From an uncultured Elusimicrobia bacterium (lineage in GTDB: Bacteria; Elusimicrobiota; Elusimicrobia; Elusimicrobiales; UBA9959): 64,000 nucleotides of DNA. This document shows positions 61,922 through 64,000 of the stretch, one piece after another (positions within the stretch are counted from its first letter, which is position 1; the number at the start of each line of letters is the position of its first letter). Position numbers and translations under genes: made by a program. The DNA is taken from positions 1 through 64,000 of the forward strand of contig CAIRNJ010000043.1 in the NCBI GenBank assembly GCA_903879915.1, read 5' to 3'. Below the pieces are notes generated by a model that did no database searches, had not been told where the DNA came from, and was given only the letters and a program-made list of their open reading frames with translations.

Positions 61922-63528
61922 TACCTATCCGACCCCATCTCCATCGAGCGGAGGAAGTCCTTGTTGGACTTGGTGACGGCCAGTTTGGAAACCAGCAGCT
62001 CCAGGGAATCTATGGGGGACAGCGGAGCCAGCACCTTGCGCAGGATCCAGACCTTGTTCAGCTCGTCCTCGCTCATCAGCAGCTCTTCCTTGCGGGTGGA
62101 GGTGCGGTTGATGTCGATGGCCGGGAACATGCGGCGGTCGGACAGCTTGCGGTCCAGGTAGATCTCCGAGTTGCCGGTGCCTTTGAATTCCTCGAAGATC
62201 ACGTCGTCCATACGGCTGCCGGTCTCCACCAGCGCCGTGGCTATGATGGTCAGCGAACCTCCCTCTTCCATGTTGCGGGCCGCGCCGAAGAAGCGCTTGG
62301 GCCGCTGCAGGGAAGTGGATTCGAGACCGCCGGAAAGCACGCGGCCGGAGGACGGCGCCACGGTATTGTAGGCGCGCGCGAGGCGCGTTATCGAGTCCAG
62401 CAGGATAACGACGTCCTTGCCGTGCTCGGTCATGCGCTTAGCTTTTTCGAGGACGATCTCGGACACCTGCACGTGGCGGTCGGCCGGCTCGTCGAAAGTG
62501 GAGGCTATGACCTCGCCGCGCACCGAGCGCTTCATGTCGGTGACTTCCTCGGGCCGCTCGTCGATGAGCAGCACCAGCAGCTCGATCTCGGGGTGGTTGG
62601 TGGCCAGCGAATTGGCGATGCGCTGCAGGATCATGGTCTTGCCGGTCTTGGGCGCGGCCACGATCAGCTGGCGCTGCCCCTTGCCTACGGGGACGATAAG
62701 GTCGATCACGCGGCCGGTCATCTCGGTCTTGGCGGTCTCCAGCGTGAAGCGCTTGTTGGGGTGCAGCGGGGTGAGGTTGTCGAACAGCGGCCTGTGGCCT
62801 ATCTTCTCGATCTCGAAGCCGTTGACCGTCTTCACCTGCAGCAGGGCGAAGAACCTTTCTCCGTCCTTGGGAGGCCGTATCAGGCCGTTGACGGAATCGC
62901 CTTTGCGCAGGCCCAGCTTCTTTATCTGGGAAGGAGAGACGTAAATATCCTCGTGGCTCGAGAGGTAATTGTATTCCTGGGAGCGCAGGAAGCCGAAGCC
63001 GTCCGGCAGTATTTCCAGCACGCCCACGCCCTGCACGATGCCGTTCTGCTTGGCCTGGGCCTCCATGATCTTGCCTATCAGTTCCTGCTTGCGCAGGCCC
63101 GACACGCCTTCAAGGTTGTACTGCTCCGCTATTTTCACCAGTTCGGCCACGGTCATCTTGGTCATCACCGTGATGTCCACTTTGGGCAGGTTCTGGTTAT
63201 TGGGCGGGGGCTGGCCGCCGGTCTGGCCCTGGCCGCCGTTCTGAGGTCCGTTATTCTGCGCCTGGCCGGGCGCCCTGTTATTTTCCATTTGTTCGTTTCT
63301 CCTTGGGAATTCGTTCTGCGGCAGCGCGGCGCCTTCGTCCGTCACGGGCCCGTTGCCGTTCCCGTTGCCGTTGCCCGACGCCTGCGCCCGGGAGATCTCG
63401 GAGACGTGATCGCGCTGGCCGTCGGGCCGGCCGCCGTAATAGCGCCGCCCGCCGCCGCCCCCTCTTCTGGGGTGTCCGCCCTGCGCAGGCCTTGAATATC
63501 TCTCGTCCCGGTTCTGTGGATCGTTCAT
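61921..63528 (-). CDS. rho: Transcription termination factor Rho with disordered N-terminal extension
   Basis: A 535-residue Rho. The start is set at ATG 63528, preceded by GGAGAA at the coaE end; an upstream ATG at 63564 would overlap coaE. An extended Gly/Arg/Asn/Gln-rich region (about 1-115, with [14 protein letters not shown] and GNGNGNGNG) precedes the Rho N-terminal and cold-shock RNA-binding domains (about 120-235). The ATPase has a P-loop APKTGKT (292-298), [13 protein letters not shown] and [13 protein letters not shown], and the Q/R-loop regions follow. It is a hexameric RNA helicase that ends transcription. It follows coaE closely. Confidence 0.96.
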   Translation of the reverse strand: MNDPQNRDERYSRPAQGGHPRRGGGGGRRYYGGRPDGQRDHVSEISRAQASGNGNGNGNGPVTDEGAALPQNEFPRRNEQMENNRAPGQAQNNGPQNGGQGQTGGQPPPNNQNLPKVDITVMTKMTVAELVKIAEQYNLEGVSGLRKQELIGKIMEAQAKQNGIVQGVGVLEILPDGFGFLRSQEYNYLSSHEDIYVSPSQIKKLGLRKGDSVNGLIRPPKDGERFFALLQVKTVNGFEIEKIGHRPLFDNLTPLHPNKRFTLETAKTEMTGRVIDLIVPVGKGQRQLIVAAPKTGKTMILQRIANSLATNHPEIELLVLLIDERPEEVTDMKRSVRGEVIASTFDEPADRHVQVSEIVLEKAKRMTEHGKDVVILLDSITRLARAYNTVAPSSGRVLSGGLESTSLQRPKRFFGAARNMEEGGSLTIIATALVETGSRMDDVIFEEFKGTGNSEIYLDRKLSDRRMFPAIDINRTSTRKEELLMSEDELNKVWILRKVLAPLSPIDSLELLVSKLAVTKSNKDFLRSMEMGSDR

Positions 63529-63530
63529 TG

Positions 63531-64000
63531 TTATTTTTCTCCGGCCGCTTTTAAAAAGCGGCATAACTGCCCTATCCTGGCTTTAAGCTCCCGCGGCGGC
63601 CCGCCGTTCTCCAGCGTTATGTCCGCCCGCGAGCGTTTTTCCTCCGCGCTCAGCTGCGCCGCCTTCCTGGCGGCGTACTGCGCCGGGGTCCAACCCCTGC
63701 GCCGCGCGCGCGCGCGCCGGTCGCGCTCGGGCGCGTCGACGCATACTGTAAACGTAAAACACTCCGCAAGCCCGGCTTCAAAAAGCAGGGGCGCTTCCAC
63801 TACGACGATCTTTTTACGGGATTTCTTTATTAAAGAATTAATTCTCTTCAAAATCTCAGGATGGAGAAGGCTCTCAAGCCATTTTCGCTTTGCCGGTACG
63901 CCAAAAACTTCCGCGGCAAGCCGTTCTTTGTCCAGGAAACCGTTTGTAAGGATTATCTTACTACCGAACCTTGTTAAGATTCTATTATAACACGCGGGGG
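63531..64000 (-). CDS. coaE: Dephospho-CoA kinase, cut by the window end
   Basis: Partial: the frame runs open to the last base, so the N-terminus with the P-loop lies outside. The visible part has [42 protein letters not shown] and [16 protein letters not shown], all typical of CoaE. It phosphorylates dephospho-CoA at the ribose 3'-hydroxyl, the last step of CoA synthesis. The final 150 bases are noticeably more AT-rich than the rest of the gene. It lies directly upstream of rho. Confidence 0.88.
   Translation of the reverse strand, partial: PACYNRILTRFGSKIILTNGFLDKERLAAEVFGVPAKRKWLESLLHPEILKRINSLIKKSRKKIVVVEAPLLFEAGLAECFTFTVCVDAPERDRRARARRRGWTPAQYAARKAAQLSAEEKRSRADITLENGGPPRELKARIGQLCRFLKAAGEK

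Overview
This is a GC-rich bacterial window, densely coded on both strands, with housekeeping genes on each side of one enormous surface-protein locus. The cell envelope is clearly that of a diderm: an LptD-type LPS translocon subunit, Pal, a CpoB/YbgF-like lipoprotein, TolB, a PorV-type outer-membrane protein and a second predicted outer-membrane barrel. AT-ending codons such as ATA are common despite the high GC. A giant propeller-repeat protein lies beside PorV, and envelope and translation genes are tightly packed. Together these suggest a deep-branching Gram-negative phylum, with Elusimicrobiota my best guess. That assignment is inference; there is no rRNA or other phylogenetic marker here that I could compare.

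Layout. 1-3.6 kb (+): a broken enolase-like tail, then ftsB/divIC, an MBL-fold hydrolase, a HAD phosphatase, lgt and an RluA-type pseudouridine synthase, closed by a bidirectional terminator. 3.6-5.6 kb (-): a DUF4912 protein and a GH57 glycoside hydrolase interrupted by one frameshift. 5.7-8.0 kb (+): a Tdh-like dehydrogenase and a Kbl-like alpha-oxoamine synthase. 8.1-12.0 kb (-): nusB, ligA and a strongly eroded purH. 12.2-17.8 kb (+): a slipin, hemW, valS and two unknown membrane proteins.

17.9-45.8 kb (-) is the accessory centrepiece. A consensus sigma-70 promoter stands upstream of a FecR-domain exported protein, an outer-membrane barrel, an 8010-residue secreted giant and a PorV homologue. 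The giant is built from beta-propeller units, recurrent C, B and D modules, Fn3-like linkers, carboxypeptidase-regulatory-like domains and a C-terminal FlgD-like/T9SS-type-A-like sorting domain. Two A-C-B-D units of about 3.43 kb sit in direct tandem and are still very similar at DNA level. The gene order suggests a dedicated regulation, export and display locus for this one giant.

45.9-50.5 kb (+): a polyprenyl diphosphate synthase and a MenA/UbiA prenyltransferase (quinone side chain), then pal, cpoB-like and tolB. 50.6-52.7 kb (-): a sugar-nucleotide epimerase, thymidine kinase and an orphan transposase N-terminal domain. 52.8-64 kb (-): coaE (cut by the window end), rho, an M23 peptidase, rpmE, prfA, prmC, murA, folC, a ROK kinase and lptD.

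Most notable observations: the giant-protein operon and its recent internal duplication; a Tdh homologue lacking its catalytic-zinc residues although the structural zinc Cys set is intact; a full-length PurH homologue lacking signature residues in both catalytic domains; and heptanucleotide repeats that run into the folC 3' end. No stretch longer than 300 bases lacks a gene, and I saw no rRNA, tRNA, CRISPR array or complete insertion sequence.
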